Shown: piece after piece, positions 6,545 through 7,498 of the stretch | Position numbering within the stretch: the stretch's first letter is position 1 | Layout of the letters: each line of letters opens with the position of its first letter | From: Deltaproteobacteria bacterium | GTDB lineage: Bacteria; Desulfobacterota; GWC2-55-46 | Length of the DNA stretch: 7,498 bases | Direction of reading: 5' to 3' | Assembly (NCBI GenBank): GCA_016219075.1 | Contig: JACRCJ010000080.1 | Span: 1-7,498, forward strand | The notes under the pieces: model-generated | What the model was told of the DNA's origin: nothing | Databases searched by the model: none | What the model saw: the letters and a program-made list of their open reading frames with translations, nothing else | Position numbers and translations under genes: made by a program

Positions 6545-6568
6545 AAATAATCGCGGGGTCTTTGTCAA
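6540..6568 (-). promoter_or_regulatory. Predicted sigma-70 promoter of lepA
   Basis: On the minus strand a perfect -35 TTGACA (6568-6563) is followed after exactly 17 bp by TACAAT (6545-6540, 5 of 6 to consensus). It is the best promoter match in the window. Transcription would start near 6533, giving a leader of about 100 bases before the lepA GTG. It lies between repeat copies A and B, upstream of lepA and downstream of cutA. Confidence 0.8.
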
Positions 6569-6593
6569 AAGAAAACCGGAAAGACCTGTTTGA

Positions 6594-6645
6594 CCCCCCT
6601 GGGCTTAAAAACCCGGGGTTTTCAGAACGTTAAAAATCAAAAACT
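6594..6645 (+). repeat. Palindromic repeat copy B, just downstream of cutA
   Basis: Copy B has the core CTTAAAAACCCGGGG then TTTTCAGAACGTTAAAAAT. It differs from copy C (7051-7092, opposite orientation) at only a few positions over about 33 bases, and from copy A by scattered changes over about 50 bases. The centre AAAACCC/GGGTTTT is self-complementary. Read on the minus strand it follows the cutA stop by less than 30 bases and ends in GGGTTTTTAA, so it could serve as a cutA terminator. The conserved flanks outside the palindrome argue that it is more than a terminator. Confidence 0.7.
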
Positions 6646-6652
6646 CAAGGTT

Positions 6653-6982
6653 TTAGAGGGTTTTTAAAGTGGAGTCGTCTATCCAGGCGAGGTAGGCAGG
6701 CAGCGCCCCTTCGATATTCACGGAGATGACCTCGGGGGTTTCGTAACTGTGCAGTTCCTTAAGCCTTCCGCTGAGCCTGTCGAAAAGCTCCGAGCGCGTC
6801 TTGAAGAGGCAGAGAACCTCCGGCTCGTCCGAGACTTCCCCCTTCCACCTGTAGATCGACCTTAAGCCGGGGATGATGTTGCAGCAGGCAGAGAGCCCCT
6901 CCTCCACGGCCTTTCTGCCGATCCTGGCGGCCTCCTCTGCGTTCGGAGCCGTCATGAAGACCATGATATGGCCTTTTCCCAT
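6653..6982 (-). CDS. cutA: CutA1 family protein (divalent-cation tolerance)
   Basis: CutA1 proteins are small, very stable trimeric cytosolic proteins with a PII-like fold. They were named for copper tolerance in E. coli, but their exact role is unsettled. The product is 109 residues, the usual family length. Typical blocks are VFMTAPNAEEAARIGRKAVE (8-27), LSACCNIIPGLRSIYRWKG (30-48), VLCLFKTR in the middle strand, LHSYETPEVISVNI, and ALPAYLAWIDDS near the end. The paired cysteine in SACCN and the aromatic YRW segment are conserved family positions. The ATG start has GAGGGG six to seven bases upstream. A second ATG at codon 7 would be too short for the first strand. The gene is flanked on both sides by inverted copies of a repeat (B and C). 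A weak promoter-like pair, TTGATT (7044-7039) and TAGTTT (7021-7016) spaced 17 bp, lies upstream. Confidence 0.94.
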   Translation of the reverse strand: MGKGHIMVFMTAPNAEEAARIGRKAVEEGLSACCNIIPGLRSIYRWKGEVSDEPEVLCLFKTRSELFDRLSGRLKELHSYETPEVISVNIEGALPAYLAWIDDSTLKTL

Positions 6983-7050
6983 CGCTACCCCCTCAAGTAA
7001 AGGATTCCGGAATGGAAACTACCACCTTTAAGGCAATAAATCAATACAAA

Positions 7051-7092
7051 GACTTATTTTTAATCTTCTGAAAACCCCGGGGTTTTTAAGGT
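7051..7092 (-). repeat. Palindromic repeat copy C, between the Mut7-C gene and cutA
   Basis: On the minus strand this copy reads CCTTAAAAACCCC, GGGGTTTTCAGAAG, ATTAAAAATAAG. It is thus nearly the same as copy B but in the opposite orientation. Its centre, AAAACCCCGGGGTTTT (7071-7086), is a perfect 16-bp palindrome. It begins about 10 bases after the stop of the Mut7-C gene and could act as a weak terminator for it. With copy B it brackets cutA as an inverted pair. Confidence 0.7.
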
Positions 7093-7102
7093 CTGAGAGG
7101 GT

Positions 7103-7498
7103 TCATCGGCCCCCAAGGAGCTTCTCCACATCCTTGAGCATATTATCCCGGTGAGAGCCTGCCCAGTAGACGCGGGCGCACTTAAGGCACGCCGTAAACC
7201 TGTCGTTTGTCCTGTAGATATACTGGGGGACCTTCTCCTCGACCGCCTCTTTGTCGACTGCCACAAGTACGGTATTGCACCTCAGGCACCGCGTGAGGAA
7301 GAGCCCCTCGGGCAGGCCCCAGTCCGCCACGACCTGCCTTAACTGTTCGCCTGCCTTCACGCCGGTGATGAAAAGAGAGCGCCCCCGGGCGAGTCTCCGC
7401 TTTACGAGGAGGTGGTCCCTGGTGAGTATGGTCCTGCCCTCTTTCGCGGCCCTCTCGACAAGCTCTTTGTCACCGATTGAGTTCTCGTACTCGACATC
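7103..7498 (-). CDS. Mut7-C RNase-domain protein with zinc ribbon, 5' end outside window
   Basis: The last 131 residues of a Mut7-C family protein (PF01927 type) are visible. The family combines a PIN-like RNase fold with a C-terminal zinc ribbon; its cellular substrate is not established. The PIN-like part shows DVEYENSIGDKELVERAA then GRTILTRDHLL, where the aspartate in LTRD is the expected acidic active-site residue. The zinc ribbon has CLRC (in LTRCLRCNTVL) and CLKC (in TACLKCARVYW), followed by the family hallmark WAGSHRDNM. The first 20-25 residues, which usually carry another acidic residue, lie beyond the window. The reading frame is open up to the edge, so the GTG at 7360 is internal, not the start. 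Repeat copy C follows the stop by about 10 bases. Confidence 0.88.
   Translation of the reverse strand, partial: DVEYENSIGDKELVERAAKEGRTILTRDHLLVKRRLARGRSLFITGVKAGEQLRQVVADWGLPEGLFLTRCLRCNTVLVAVDKEAVEEKVPQYIYRTNDRFTACLKCARVYWAGSHRDNMLKDVEKLLGGR

Noticed and set aside
7004..7013. ATTCCGGAAT palindrome upstream of cutA as an operator
   Set aside because: Ten bases of palindrome are expected by chance, and the nearby promoter-like boxes are weak.

Overview
This 7.5-kb window is a compact, GC-rich bacterial segment in which all eight recognisable genes lie on the minus strand, so transcription runs from right to left. In that direction they are: a Mut7-C-type RNase-domain protein (5' end outside the window), cutA, lepA, lepB, xerC, hslV, hslU and argB (3' end outside the window). 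Every gene belongs to a widespread housekeeping family. No phage, plasmid, CRISPR or toxin-antitoxin module was found. The gene order (xerC-hslV-hslU-argB, with lepA-lepB beside it), frequent AGG and ATA codons, and an N-terminal helix on ArgB of the arginine-sensitive type suggest a delta-proteobacterium-like (Desulfobacterota) or Nitrospirota-like organism. That placement is an inference from gene content, not a phylogenetic result.

Right part (6432-7498): the Mut7-C protein and cutA are followed by a non-coding stretch that holds most of the unexplained signal. Three copies of a roughly 40-50 bp palindrome-centred repeat lie within about 620 bp. Two inverted copies bracket cutA, and the third lies in the lepA leader. 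Between copies A and B is a strong sigma-70 promoter for lepA (TTGACA, 17 bp, TACAAT), whose -10 box is overlapped by a perfect 15-bp palindrome that looks like an operator.

Middle (3607-6431): lepA, the ribosome-associated elongation factor 4 GTPase, is followed after 138 bp by lepB, signal peptidase I. No convincing terminator separates them, so they may be co-transcribed as in other bacteria, but the spacer carries three small hairpins. lepB is followed by a two-tiered stem-loop and then an intrinsic terminator.

Left part (1-3606): xerC has its own promoter directly after the lepB terminator. That promoter rules out an upstream TTG as the xerC start and supports the ATG at 3606. xerC, hslV, hslU and argB then follow on the same strand with no clear terminator between them. 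hslV and hslU are 4 bp apart and encode the two halves of one ATP-dependent protease. Starts other than ATG are common: TTG for hslV and lepB, GTG for lepA and argB.

All gaps between genes are shorter than 300 bp. The gap between hslU and argB (530-620) shows no clear promoter or terminator.
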